Shown piece by piece: positions 1 through 9,183 of a stretch of DNA of 39,085 nucleotides; within the stretch, counting starts at the first letter, position 1; each line of letters opens with the position of its first letter. Both the position numbers and the translations under genes were made by a program. Origin of the DNA: Aquidulcibacter sp. (lineage in GTDB: Bacteria > Pseudomonadota > Alphaproteobacteria > Caulobacterales > Aquidulcibacteraceae); the NCBI GenBank assembly GCA_027532555.1, contig JAPZTJ010000030.1, forward strand, positions 1 through 39,085, in the 5' to 3' direction. The notes under the pieces were generated by a model that was not told where the DNA came from, ran no database searches, and was given only the letters and a program-made list of their open reading frames with translations.

Positions 1-516
1 TGACCTCCGGCTTCACACGGCAGTCGGTCTTGAGCACACCGGGCATAAGGACAGCTAATCCTTATGAAAACACGAAGCAGCCACGTCTGCCCCGATTAAC
101 CCCGCTTACCCATCCCCAACCGGTGTCACCGCTGCAGCAACAATGCCCTCTCGTCGGAGATGGGACTAGGTTACTTGGATGGCGGATGGAGGGGGATAAG
201 TTTTTATCTTTGCGCTCCCCCTCTCCTTTTGGGAGAGGGGAGAGCCGCACGAGAACTGGGTATTGGCGCACGCGCCGATGTGGCTGCGAAGCGGTTGTTC
301 AGGAGCGAGCAAATTCTTTGAATGAATGATGGAAGCTTGGGTGCTCAAGTCACCCACCTGCTCCCAATTTGACTAGACAACCCATTCGATGGCTTCAAGG
401 TGGTAAAGCGTGCGCCGCAAAGCTTTCAATACCGAACTCTGTCGAGTGTTAACCCTCTTTTTCCTGCTTCGTTTGAAGTTGCCATATTTTAGGCTTCCAT
501 AGTTCCTGACGCCGCG
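1..516. other. Non-coding region, no gene recognised
   Basis: I found no convincing coding region on either strand. The short open frames here have low-complexity or arginine/proline-rich translations and no family resemblance. The only structured element is a small palindrome at 218-240. The stretch lies downstream of the minus-strand membrane-protein gene and may include the 3' flank of a gene beyond the left edge. Confidence 0.6.
218..240. repeat. Short palindromic intergenic repeat (hairpin)
   Basis: A perfect 9-bp inverted repeat, CCCCTCTCC (218-226) and GGAGAGGGG (232-240), with a 5-nt loop. The CTCTCCC/GGGAGAGG type of palindrome is common between genes in proteobacteria. A related but degraded sequence appears at about 34900-34935 after the SbtA gene. 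Function is unknown; it could be a REP-like element or a weak transcription end. Confidence 0.5.
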
Positions 517-1860
517 TCAGGAAGCGGCAGCATTAACCCCAAGCGCCTGCCGCCAGTCCCTCAGGAACAGCCATGCGCACAGCATGCCCGCGGGTCCCGA
601 GGCCAGCACAGCACATAGGACCAATCCTTCTGGAAGGACTTCAAATTGATCTCCCAGCCCGATCAAAGCGTAGATTGGCGCCCCAATCAGCATGACTAAT
701 GTGTATCCCGTCGGATGGTTGACACGGACCAGCAGGGCCTTTTCAACCGCATCTCCAGCAAATTGGATAAAAGAACGAGTGACGATGATCTGTAGCGCCA
801 AATAAGTGGCGGCGGCATAAAGCCACGGCCAGACTTCTGCCCTCCCGGTAAGGCCTGAAGCAATTGCTAGAAAAAGGGGCGCGACTGCGCCGCTGAGTGT
901 CTCGGCGTAAGACGGCAACCCCCGGCGCGAAATGGCAAGGTGGCCATAGATGAGCCAAGCGGACAGTCCGCTTGAAACAACCCCGATTATTTGGCCCCAG
1001 GTCATAAGACTGGCGCTGTCCAGAGGCCACAGCGTCATCCGGTCACGAGCTTGATCAACCATTTCCTGAAGCGCTAAACCGATGGTGATGCTGATGAGGG
1101 TGATGAAGACATCCGCGACTTTGTCGCGAACCCAGCCCTCGGTTATCGAGCCGACTGCTTGGATTGGTTTGGGCCGTGTTGAAGCTTCCCGAGGACCTTC
1201 ACGTAGTGCCCGCTGCCAGTCCCGGAAATAAAGTACAGGCAGCAGTATCGCCGCAGGGACAGTCGCCCAAGCCATGGCAGCTGCGCCCCAAGACCCCATC
1301 CATTCACCGTGAATGGCAGCAGCGGCGACAAACGCGCACGGTGCACTCAGAACTAGGATAAGAAGAAAGCCCCCGGGCTGAAGCATGCGGCGGAAGGCCT
1401 GTCCCTCGACAGCGCCCGCAGTAGTCAGAACGCTGACTGTGGAGGCGATGACGGACACCGTCAGAAACACGCCCGCCATAAGGAACCAGGTTGTCGGATC
1501 GGCGGAGCCAACAAAACTATTTGAGAATAAGAGCAATAACGGACCAACAAAGGCAGCAAGGGACTCGGTGAAGCGCGGTATTTGACGCCGAGCAATGGCT
1601 AGGTGGGCGTAGACGGCCCAGGTGCCGAGTGCAGAGCTGACCATTCCGAAGATCTGGCCCCAGGTCATGACGGCCTGTGCGTCGAGAGGCCAAAGCGTGA
1701 GATCGTTACGGGCCAACTGTAGCAGGTCGGCCAACACGATGCCCACGAGGATGCTGAGAAAGGTTATGTAAAGGTCCGGCGACCGATCTGCGACATATGC
1801 GGCCAGCCCATTTTCGCGATAGCGCAAGGGCTTGCGCGATGTCTTCGATTTCGTGGCCAC
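517..1860 (-). CDS. Polytopic membrane protein made of two tandem homologous halves
   Basis: This 447-residue hydrophobic protein matches no family I can name. It is an internal tandem duplication: residues about 24-219 and 246-442 align at a constant offset of 221 residues. Both copies carry TLWPLD, MTWGQI, a VSS-L--W--Y-HLAI-RR stretch and a closing RDW-(Q/R)-(R/Q)-AL. By hand about 42 of the first 90 aligned residues are identical. Each half has about five or six hydrophobic segments, so a pseudo-twofold membrane protein is likely. The start is GTG, chosen because a GAGGGG ribosome-binding site sits 7 nt upstream. No partner gene is adjacent. Transport or sensing would be a guess; the coding call is firm but the function is unknown. 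Confidence 0.85.
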   Translation of the reverse strand: MATKSKTSRKPLRYRENGLAAYVADRSPDLYITFLSILVGIVLADLLQLARNDLTLWPLDAQAVMTWGQIFGMVSSALGTWAVYAHLAIARRQIPRFTESLAAFVGPLLLLFSNSFVGSADPTTWFLMAGVFLTVSVIASTVSVLTTAGAVEGQAFRRMLQPGGFLLILVLSAPCAFVAAAAIHGEWMGSWGAAAMAWATVPAAILLPVLYFRDWQRALREGPREASTRPKPIQAVGSITEGWVRDKVADVFITLISITIGLALQEMVDQARDRMTLWPLDSASLMTWGQIIGVVSSGLSAWLIYGHLAISRRGLPSYAETLSGAVAPLFLAIASGLTGRAEVWPWLYAAATYLALQIIVTRSFIQFAGDAVEKALLVRVNHPTGYTLVMLIGAPIYALIGLGDQFEVLPEGLVLCAVLASGPAGMLCAWLFLRDWRQALGVNAAAS

Positions 1861-2272
1861 TAGTTACCCCTCGGAATACGAAGTTGAGATTGATACAGCG
1901 TCTGCCCGCTGTCAATTAAATCAGGGCTTCCGCGATCCGCCGTATGGTCGAGCAGTGCCCATCGAGCCTTGGTAACAAGGGTGTAATTCATGGATGGAAT
2001 GCAATTCCTATGATCGCTTCTGTTTGGCCTCAGGCAAAGTACTTGGAACGGCTTGTCTTTCCACAATCCTGCTTGCGCACTCAAACTCGAGCACGGCCTT
2101 TGCCTAGCCACAGCCTGCAGCAATCGTGTTCCCCTGGTCGAAACAATCAGAACGAAGAGCACCGCTCTCAAGGTGGTGCAGTCCTGTCGGACAGCGCCTT
2201 TGCAGAGTTACTGGACAGATCACCCGCGATGTAGCGGTAGATAGGCGAGCTTTAATAGCTCATTTATGATTG
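1861..2272. other. Divergent intergenic region, no gene recognised
   Basis: This gap separates the minus-strand duplicated membrane protein from the plus-strand SGNH hydrolase, so it should hold both promoters. Open frames exist on both strands but their translations look random. A small hairpin with ACAGCG (1895-1900) pairing with CGCTGT (1907-1912) lies in the leader region of the minus-strand gene. I could not identify clear -35/-10 elements. Confidence 0.5.
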
Positions 2273-2986
2273 ATGGGCCATGTCTCGGCGATGAAGCGCC
2301 CCGTTTTTGTCTTTTCACTCTGCGTTCTGGTGTTTTATAGTGCCCTGTCACTGGCAGATCGCTTTGGACTTTTTGATGGCCCGTCGACACGCCACATCCT
2401 CTTTGTTGGCAATAGCTTTACTGCCGAACATGCTATGCCGACAATGGTTGAAGAGAAGGCACGACGGAACGGCTTCAATGTGCGGGTGACCATGGTTGCG
2501 ACCGGCGGATACACGCTTCAAAAGCACAGTGAAGATGCAAAACTACTATCCACCCTAAACCGCCGTATGTGGGATGTTGTTATCTTACAGGAGCAAAGCC
2601 AGCACTTTACCTTCCCGCGTGAGTATGTTGCCAAAAACAGTTTCATCTATGGTGCTCGCCTTGTGGACTTGATCAAAGCCCATTCACCAGATGCCAAAAT
2701 CTACTGGTATCAAACGTGGGGCTACAGAGCGGGGGATCCAGACAATTGTCTGCATTTCGCTGAACTTTGCACGCGCGAAGGTATGGAGCGCCGAATTTCG
2801 GAGAATATCGGCGAAATAGCACAGATGACCGATGCCCAGATTGTGGACGGCGCGGCCGCTTGGGCGCAATTTGAAAGCGCGCATCCAACTGTCAATCTTT
2901 ACGCTGATGATGGCAAGCATCCATCGCAAGCCGGATCGCGCGTCATTGCCGATGCTTTTTACAAAGCCCTTTTTCAACGTCCATGA
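2273..2986 (+). CDS. SGNH/GDSL-type hydrolase, probably secreted or membrane-anchored
   Basis: This is a serine esterase-fold protein of about 237 residues. The block I serine is in GNSFTAEH near residue 46, where GNS-T replaces GDS. A central segment around VVILQEQSQ fits the block III region, and the C-terminal catalytic pair is in DGKHPSQAGS. The N-terminus (MKRPVFVFSLCVLVFYSALSLA) is a signal peptide or membrane anchor, placing the enzyme outside the cytoplasm. The start is uncertain: ATG 2273 is used here, TTG 2270 is in frame, and ATG 2291 would put the signal sequence directly at the N-terminus; none has a strong ribosome-binding site. Substrate is unknown; GNS-T members include DUF4886-like and carbohydrate-esterase-like proteins. 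It stands alone, with no operon partner. Confidence 0.8.
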   Translation: MGHVSAMKRPVFVFSLCVLVFYSALSLADRFGLFDGPSTRHILFVGNSFTAEHAMPTMVEEKARRNGFNVRVTMVATGGYTLQKHSEDAKLLSTLNRRMWDVVILQEQSQHFTFPREYVAKNSFIYGARLVDLIKAHSPDAKIYWYQTWGYRAGDPDNCLHFAELCTREGMERRISENIGEIAQMTDAQIVDGAAAWAQFESAHPTVNLYADDGKHPSQAGSRVIADAFYKALFQRP

Positions 2987-3038
2987 TCCGTCACCTCAGC
3001 CTGACTAAACAGAGCCAAACCACCCCCAAACCGCAAGC

Positions 3039-6000
3039 TTAAGCGCGCGCCGTCTCCGACAATTCTTTCAACTGCGTATTGGCGATGGCGAGTTTGGCAA
3101 AGCTCCAGCCGCCTTGGCTGGCGCGCAGTTCGCCTAAGGCAGAGCTGGTCCGTCTGAGTTCGGCTTCGTTTAGCTTAGACCAGCTTTCCACCACGGCCTT
3201 AGCCCAAGCGGCATTGGTGCCGGCTTGACCGAGCTTTTGGGCATGGTCGCACACAGTTCCAGTCAGGCCTGCCTGCTCACCCATAAATTCTTCAATCAGG
3301 CGGCGGGTTGCCACGCGGTCCCAATGGTCGGGGGTGGAGGTTTGCCCCGCAGCGGCGCGGATCTCATCAAAGCCGACGGCGGCCCCAAGTGCGTGATAGA
3401 GGCGCGCGACGGCTTCGACCGGCAAGCCCTTGGCCGCAGCGATATCAACAATATCGGTGGCTGAGGTCAAAGGCAAAAGGCCTGCGATGGACTTGGATAG
3501 GGCCTCTGGCGCCCCTGCCGCCTTCAACGTCGTGCTGCGCGCTTCAATGCGGGCTTTTTCGAACGGCGAGACGACCTCGTAAATCATGCTGGCCAGACTT
3601 TGAACGCCGGTGGCATAGGCCGCGACCAGATCGCCAACAGAACGCAACCCCGCCCCATCGCCGCGGCTGGCGCGACGGGCGAGCCAGAAGCTTTGCCGAC
3701 GCAGGACGGTCAAAATCTCCATCATCAGGTCCAATTGCACCGTCGCAGGGACTTTCAGGTCGAGCGCATTGACGGCATTAATCGCCTCATCCAAACCGAA
3801 AATGGCACGTGCCGCAGCAAAAGCCCGCACGATAGAGCCTGTGTCCGCCACCGCACTTTCGCGTACACGGTCCATGAAGGCCGCGCCACCCAAGTCAACC
3901 ATCTTGTTGGATAGGACTGTGGCAATAATCTCCCGCCGCAGGCGATGATTGGCCATGGCGTCCTTAAACTGGCGACAGCCCGGCGGGAAATAGGTCACCA
4001 GCGTATCTTCAAACCATGGATCGTCTGGTGCGTCTGAGGCTATCAGATCGTCAAACAAAGCAAGCTTGCCATAAGCGGTCAGCACCGAAAGCTCCGGCCG
4101 GGTTAGGCCGGTGCGATTGGCGCGACGGGTACGGAATTCTTCGGTCGAGGGCAGGAATTCGACTTTACGCGCCAAGCGACCCGAAGCCTCTAACCGCTCC
4201 ATAAAGCGCTCATGCGCATCGAGGTCTTGCCGGGCTGTCGCTTCCTGCAAGCTGATGGCCAAGGTCTGGGCGTAATTATGCCGCAGAACATGGATGGCCA
4301 CGTCATCGGTCATTTCAGCCAGCAAGACATCGCGGGCCTCGACCGTCATGCTGCCTGCCCGAACAAGGCCGTTCAGCAAGATCTTGATATTGACCTCATG
4401 GTCCGAGCTATCAACGCCCGCAGAATTGTCGATCGCGTCTGTATTCAGGCGCACGCCCGCTTGCGCTGCTTCGATGCGGCCGCGCTGGGTCAGGCCGAGA
4501 TTAGCCCCTTCGCCAATCACCTTACAGCGCAAGGCCTGCCCATCCACCCGGATGATATCATTGGCCTTATCGCCCACTTCGGCGTGGCTTTCGCCTTGGG
4601 CTTTGACATAGGTGCCAATGCCGCCAAACCACATGAGGTCACAGGGCGCCTTTAGAAGCGCGTGCATAATATCGGTAGGCGAGGCTTCTTGGCCCTCAAG
4701 ACCCGTCAGCGCTTTAAGCTCTGCCGAGAGCGGGATCGACTTGGCGCTGCGTGAGAACACGCCACCGCCCTTTGAAATCAGGCTGGCATCATAATCCGTC
4801 CAAGACGAGCGCGGCAAAGCAAACATGCGCGCCCGTTCTGCAAAGCTTTTGGCCAAATCTGGATTGGGGTCGATGAAAATGTCGCGGTGATCGAAAGCGG
4901 CCACCAGTTTGATCTGCTTGGACAAGAGCATGCCATTGCCAAACACATCGCCCGACATGTCGCCGACACCGATGACGGTGAAGGGCTCGGTCTGTGTGTC
5001 GTGGCCCATCTCCCGGAAATGGCGCTTAACGGCTTCCCAGCCACCACGTGCTGTAATGCCCATCTTTTTGTGGTCGTACCCAACCGAGCCACCTGAGGCA
5101 AACGCGTCGCCCAACCAATGGCCGTAATCGGCACTAATACCGTTGGCGATGTCGGAGAAAGTCGCGGTGCCCTTGTCGGCGGCGACCACCAGATAGGGGT
5201 CATCCTGATCCCAACGGACGACATGGCGCGGCGGTACGATCCCGCCATCACCAGCGATATTGTCAGTCAGGTCCAACAGACCACGCAGGAAGGTCTTATA
5301 GGCCTCTATGGCGACGGCTTGGATTTCGTCGCGATTACCTCCCGGCGGCAGGGTCTTTGGGAAGAAAGCGCCTTTTGAGCCCACGGGCACAATCACGGCA
5401 TTCTTCACCTGTTGCGCCTTCACCAGACCCAGTACTTCGGTGCGGAAGTCATCACGGCGATCCGACCAGCGCAGGCCGCCGCGTGCAACTGGACCAAAGC
5501 GGAGGTGCGCACCTTCGACTTGCGGCGACCACACCCAGATTTCGCGGTAAGGCTTGGGATCGGGGACTTCGTCAATCTCGCGCGTGGCGATCTTGAAGCT
5601 CATATAGGGCTTATGTTCACCCGCAGCGTCAGGCTGGTAATAATTGGTGCGCTGGATAGCCATAACCAATTGCGCCAAACGGCGCAAAACGCGGTCTGCA
5701 TCCAAGCTGGGCACGCCGTCTAGCATGGTCAAGATCGACGCCATTTCCGCCTTGGCGGCCGTCTCTCGTGTCTTCTTTGCGCCGAAATCAGGATCAAAGC
5801 GGATGGTGAATAGGTTCAGGATCGCACGCGTAATCTCAGGATATTCGGCAACGGCCTGTTGCTGCACCGATTCTGAAGGATCAAGGCCGGTCTGACCGCG
5901 CCAACGGGCGAGTGCGCGAACAAGGGCTGCTTCCCGCCACGAAACACCAAGTTTCAGGATCAGGCGGTTAAAGCCGTCATTTTCAGCCCGCCCTGCCCAG

Positions 6001-7913
6001 ATCGCCGCAACGGCCTGTTCAAACGAGCCTTCAACCACCTTGAAGTCGAGCGCGCGGCCATTGACAGTGCGCATCGAGACATCTTGCACCCATACGAGTT
6101 CATCGGTGTCGTCAATCGTGCGCTTGATCTTGTGCGGCGTTTCGGTGACCACATAGAGGCCCATGCTCTCAAAGATCGGCACCGCAGCGGACAAGGGGGT
6201 TGGATCGCCCATCTTATAAAGCTTGGCCCGCAAGACGGTTTCGTGATCATCCTCACGGCGATAAGCGCGCACGCGCACATCTTCGCCTTGAACCTGCTCT
6301 AACTCCTCAATATCCCGCAGCGCTTCAGCGGCACTAAAGCTATCACGATAGCCAGCGGGGAAGCCCGCAATATAGTGTTGAAAGGCGCGTGACTTGCCTT
6401 CTGCCAAGGCCTCGACGCCATCTTCCCACGTCCGGGTGATGTCTGCGATGCGGGCCTCGAGGGTCTCCACATCGGGATTGGCGTGTTGATTGGCCGTGAC
6501 GCCGATCACATAATGGACGCGCGCCAAGGGCGCATCACCAAACAATGGATAAAAGGCAGATAGCCTGCCGCCATAGGCTTCGGCCAAAGCGGTGCCGATT
6601 TTGGCGCGAACGTCCGAATTATAGCGGTCGCGTGGAACGAACACCAAGATCGACATGAAGCGGTCAAAGCGGTCACGGCGCACAAAAACCTTTGTGCGAG
6701 GCCGGTCCATCAGATGCTGAACGCCCAAGGCAATCCGCGTCAGGTCTTCTTCTTCGATCTGGAACAATTCATCGCGGGGGTAATTTTCCACGATATTGCG
6801 CAGGCGCTTATCGTTGTGGCTGCCGGGGACAAGGCCCGCGCGCGAAATCACCCGCTCGGTCTTGCCACGCAATAGCGGCACATCGCGCACCATTTGGTCA
6901 TAGGCTTCGGCGGTGAACAGGCCGACAAACCGCTCTTCCCCCAGCACTTCGCCATTTTCGCCAAAGCGCTTGACGCCAATATAATCCATTACCGTGCGAC
7001 GATGCACGCGTGAGCGTAGATTGGACTTCGCGACAATGATGGGCTGAGGCTCTTCAATATAAGCGCGGACGGCATCACTGAGAACCGACGGCTCATTCAA
7101 GCGCCGCAACACCATGCGCAATGGATCACGCAATATGCCGAGATTTAGGTCTTCGCGAATATCGGGCTCGTCCTTGATCCACGCACCATTTTTGTCGCGT
7201 GGATAATCGTAGGAGCGCACGCCAAAGAAGACGAAATGATCAGCAGCTAGCCACTTCAAGAAGGCGATAGACTCGGCAATCTCATCCGCTGTGGCCTTGG
7301 TGTTTGCCACCGCCAATTCCTTGATCGCATTGTTCATGCGGCTTTTCATGGCCTGATAATCGGCAACTGACAGGCGCACATCCTGCAACGTCTCGCGCAC
7401 ACCCATCAGGATGGCATCGCGCTTTGATGGGGGCGTGGGTGGTAAGTGAACTTGGATGAACGATTCAGTGAGCGGTACCCCGCCAGGTTGACGTATGCCA
7501 TCTGGGTCGCGGCTCAGGGACACGATCGGATGGAACATAGCGCGCACTTCCACGCCTTGAGCCCCAATTTCGCCCATGACGCTGTCAACCAAGAACGGCA
7601 TATCCGGGCCGCAAATCTCTAATATGTCCCGTCCTAGAGACTGGCCTTGCGCCCCTTTGGCGTCGATGAGGCGAATATCTTGCGCGTCGGCCCGCTTGTG
7701 CGAGGTCCAGCGCCAAAACCCATCGGCGAGCGCAGCTAGGTCTGCCGAGGTAAGGCCCTGCACATCATCTTCGGTGGCATCTTGGGCAATTTGGGTGAGG
7801 AAAGATTCCGCAGCAGCCTCGAGATGGTCGCCCGACTTAAAGCTTGGAAAGGCCAGTGCCGCTGAAATCAGATCATCTGGTGAGATCCGCCGATCCGTTG
7901 CGTCTACCGACAT
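3039..7913 (-). CDS. gdhB: NAD-specific glutamate dehydrogenase, large (180-kDa) class
   Basis: It converts L-glutamate plus NAD+ to 2-oxoglutarate, ammonium and NADH, the catabolic GDH reaction, in the cytoplasm. The 1624-residue length fits the L-GDH180 class (Bac_GDH family), which has a long N-terminal region with ACT-like modules before the dehydrogenase core. The core shows GGLRWSDRRDDFRTE near residue 812, the lysine-containing VPVGSKGAFFPK near 843 and a nucleotide-binding GVGDMSGDVFGNGM near 979. I placed the start at 7913 because GGGAGG lies 6 nt upstream of that ATG; the open frame extends 28 codons further without a comparable site. Known members are allosterically regulated tetramers or hexamers. 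The next gene upstream is the AI-2E permease, 96 bp away. The symbol follows Streptomyces/Pseudomonas usage and is not universal. Confidence 0.95.
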   Translation of the reverse strand: MSVDATDRRISPDDLISAALAFPSFKSGDHLEAAAESFLTQIAQDATEDDVQGLTSADLAALADGFWRWTSHKRADAQDIRLIDAKGAQGQSLGRDILEICGPDMPFLVDSVMGEIGAQGVEVRAMFHPIVSLSRDPDGIRQPGGVPLTESFIQVHLPPTPPSKRDAILMGVRETLQDVRLSVADYQAMKSRMNNAIKELAVANTKATADEIAESIAFLKWLAADHFVFFGVRSYDYPRDKNGAWIKDEPDIREDLNLGILRDPLRMVLRRLNEPSVLSDAVRAYIEEPQPIIVAKSNLRSRVHRRTVMDYIGVKRFGENGEVLGEERFVGLFTAEAYDQMVRDVPLLRGKTERVISRAGLVPGSHNDKRLRNIVENYPRDELFQIEEEDLTRIALGVQHLMDRPRTKVFVRRDRFDRFMSILVFVPRDRYNSDVRAKIGTALAEAYGGRLSAFYPLFGDAPLARVHYVIGVTANQHANPDVETLEARIADITRTWEDGVEALAEGKSRAFQHYIAGFPAGYRDSFSAAEALRDIEELEQVQGEDVRVRAYRREDDHETVLRAKLYKMGDPTPLSAAVPIFESMGLYVVTETPHKIKRTIDDTDELVWVQDVSMRTVNGRALDFKVVEGSFEQAVAAIWAGRAENDGFNRLILKLGVSWREAALVRALARWRGQTGLDPSESVQQQAVAEYPEITRAILNLFTIRFDPDFGAKKTRETAAKAEMASILTMLDGVPSLDADRVLRRLAQLVMAIQRTNYYQPDAAGEHKPYMSFKIATREIDEVPDPKPYREIWVWSPQVEGAHLRFGPVARGGLRWSDRRDDFRTEVLGLVKAQQVKNAVIVPVGSKGAFFPKTLPPGGNRDEIQAVAIEAYKTFLRGLLDLTDNIAGDGGIVPPRHVVRWDQDDPYLVVAADKGTATFSDIANGISADYGHWLGDAFASGGSVGYDHKKMGITARGGWEAVKRHFREMGHDTQTEPFTVIGVGDMSGDVFGNGMLLSKQIKLVAAFDHRDIFIDPNPDLAKSFAERARMFALPRSSWTDYDASLISKGGGVFSRSAKSIPLSAELKALTGLEGQEASPTDIMHALLKAPCDLMWFGGIGTYVKAQGESHAEVGDKANDIIRVDGQALRCKVIGEGANLGLTQRGRIEAAQAGVRLNTDAIDNSAGVDSSDHEVNIKILLNGLVRAGSMTVEARDVLLAEMTDDVAIHVLRHNYAQTLAISLQEATARQDLDAHERFMERLEASGRLARKVEFLPSTEEFRTRRANRTGLTRPELSVLTAYGKLALFDDLIASDAPDDPWFEDTLVTYFPPGCRQFKDAMANHRLRREIIATVLSNKMVDLGGAAFMDRVRESAVADTGSIVRAFAAARAIFGLDEAINAVNALDLKVPATVQLDLMMEILTVLRRQSFWLARRASRGDGAGLRSVGDLVAAYATGVQSLASMIYEVVSPFEKARIEARSTTLKAAGAPEALSKSIAGLLPLTSATDIVDIAAAKGLPVEAVARLYHALGAAVGFDEIRAAAGQTSTPDHWDRVATRRLIEEFMGEQAGLTGTVCDHAQKLGQAGTNAAWAKAVVESWSKLNEAELRRTSSALGELRASQGGWSFAKLAIANTQLKELSETARA

Positions 7914-8009
7914 CGCTATCCTCCCATGCCTGTCCCGCAGGCGATACATTACGTCCCGCTCATTACTCGAACAAAGCCCGGCGGGTTTTTGGGCCAATCT
8001 CAGCCCTGA

Positions 8010-9146
8010 TTAGACCTTATTATCGCTGGAAGTTGTGGTTTCTTCCTTAACGTCACCCTGATTGGATACAGCAGTGCCCTTGAGAGGTGGATCATCCATA
8101 TCAACGCTAGAATCTGGATTGCCATTATTGGACAGCAGCACGGCGATCCAGCGTGTGGATGGGAATTGTGCGAGCACAATCATCAACATCACAGTCATTG
8201 GCACGGCTAGGAAGGCACCAGGGCCGCCCCAAAGCTTGCCCCAGAACACCAAAGACAGAAACACAACCAACACAGAGATATTCAGGCTATCGCCCGTCAT
8301 ACGTGGCTGAATGATGTTGCCGACGACAAAGCCAATCCCTTGTGTACCGGCTAAAATCACCAAGGCCGGAACAGGACTTGTGAATTGCACCAGTGCGAAT
8401 ATGGCTGGCAGCAAGCTACCAGCGGCACCGCCTACCACTGGAATGTAGCTCAACACGAAGATAATGGTGGCCCAGAACAGGCCATTCTCAAGGCCAACGA
8501 CGGCAAACAAAGCCCAACTTGCAACCGCAATCATCAAGCCCGTAATCGTCTGCACCCACAGATATTGTTCCATCGAGCGGGCAATAGCTTTGCCGATTTT
8601 AGTAGCGCGGCCGCGCTCCTTCTCGTCCTTAAAAATTTCTTCCAGCTTGGCTGGCATGCTGGCTTGGGCCGCGAACAAGCAAGCGACATAAATGATGACA
8701 AACAGCGCTTGGCCACCAAAACTTTGTAACGCATCAGCCACGCCGCGCAGCACCGCACCGGGATTGAGGTTAGCGAACAATTGCCCCACCGTGGGTGGCG
8801 CACCTGACATGTTTACCAGCTGATAGCCTTGGCGGATCAATTCATCCAAGCGGATTTCATAGGCTCCAAGCGAGCGCGAAAAGACCGCCGCATATTCAAT
8901 GACAAAGCCGACAATCGCCGCAAGGCTGATGAAGACAATCAAAATAGCGACAGGGACCGCCGCAGCGCGCGGCAGGAACTTAACGCGCTTGCTTAGCGAT
9001 TGCGCGAATGCGTCAATCGTGAGCCACAGGAAGATTGCCAATGCCAAAGGCGTCAGCAAATCGGCAAACCAATAAAGGCCCGCGATGATCGCCGCGGCTG
9101 CTACCAGCATCCGCGACGCACTCGATTGAGAGTCAGATTTCATCAT
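8010..9146 (-). CDS. AI-2E family transporter (PerM/UPF0118)
   Basis: An integral membrane protein of 378 residues with the typical layout: two N-terminal helices, a helix near residue 60-90, a long soluble segment, then a cluster of C-terminal helices. The family signature is visible in FVLSYIPVVGGAAGSLLPAIFALVQ and in the late GKLWGGPGAFLAVPMTVMLMIVL stretch. Family members are annotated as autoinducer-2 exporters (TqsA) or Na+/H+ antiporters, so substrate cannot be inferred. The C-terminal tail is polar and acidic. The start is the ATG at 9146, which avoids overlap with the preceding gene; the longer frame runs 36 codons into that gene's 3' end. It lies 37 bp downstream of the PQQ dehydrogenase and may be cotranscribed with it. 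Confidence 0.88.
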   Translation of the reverse strand: MMKSDSQSSASRMLVAAAAIIAGLYWFADLLTPLALAIFLWLTIDAFAQSLSKRVKFLPRAAAVPVAILIVFISLAAIVGFVIEYAAVFSRSLGAYEIRLDELIRQGYQLVNMSGAPPTVGQLFANLNPGAVLRGVADALQSFGGQALFVIIYVACLFAAQASMPAKLEEIFKDEKERGRATKIGKAIARSMEQYLWVQTITGLMIAVASWALFAVVGLENGLFWATIIFVLSYIPVVGGAAGSLLPAIFALVQFTSPVPALVILAGTQGIGFVVGNIIQPRMTGDSLNISVLVVFLSLVFWGKLWGGPGAFLAVPMTVMLMIVLAQFPSTRWIAVLLSNNGNPDSSVDMDDPPLKGTAVSNQGDVKEETTTSSDNKV

Positions 9147-9183
9147 GGGTGCAAAAAGAACTGCATCGCACCCTAGGTCAACC

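Noticed and set aside
1944-2234. Overlapping open frames on both strands in the 1861-2272 gap
   Set aside because: Translations show no domain, no ribosome-binding site and are mutually overlapping.
3225-7576. Many plus-strand open frames opposite the glutamate dehydrogenase
   Set aside because: They are shadows of a long GC-biased gene; none shows family resemblance or its own ribosome-binding site.
7914-7997. 28-codon N-terminal extension of the glutamate dehydrogenase
   Set aside because: The GGGAGG 6 nt before ATG 7913 decides the start.
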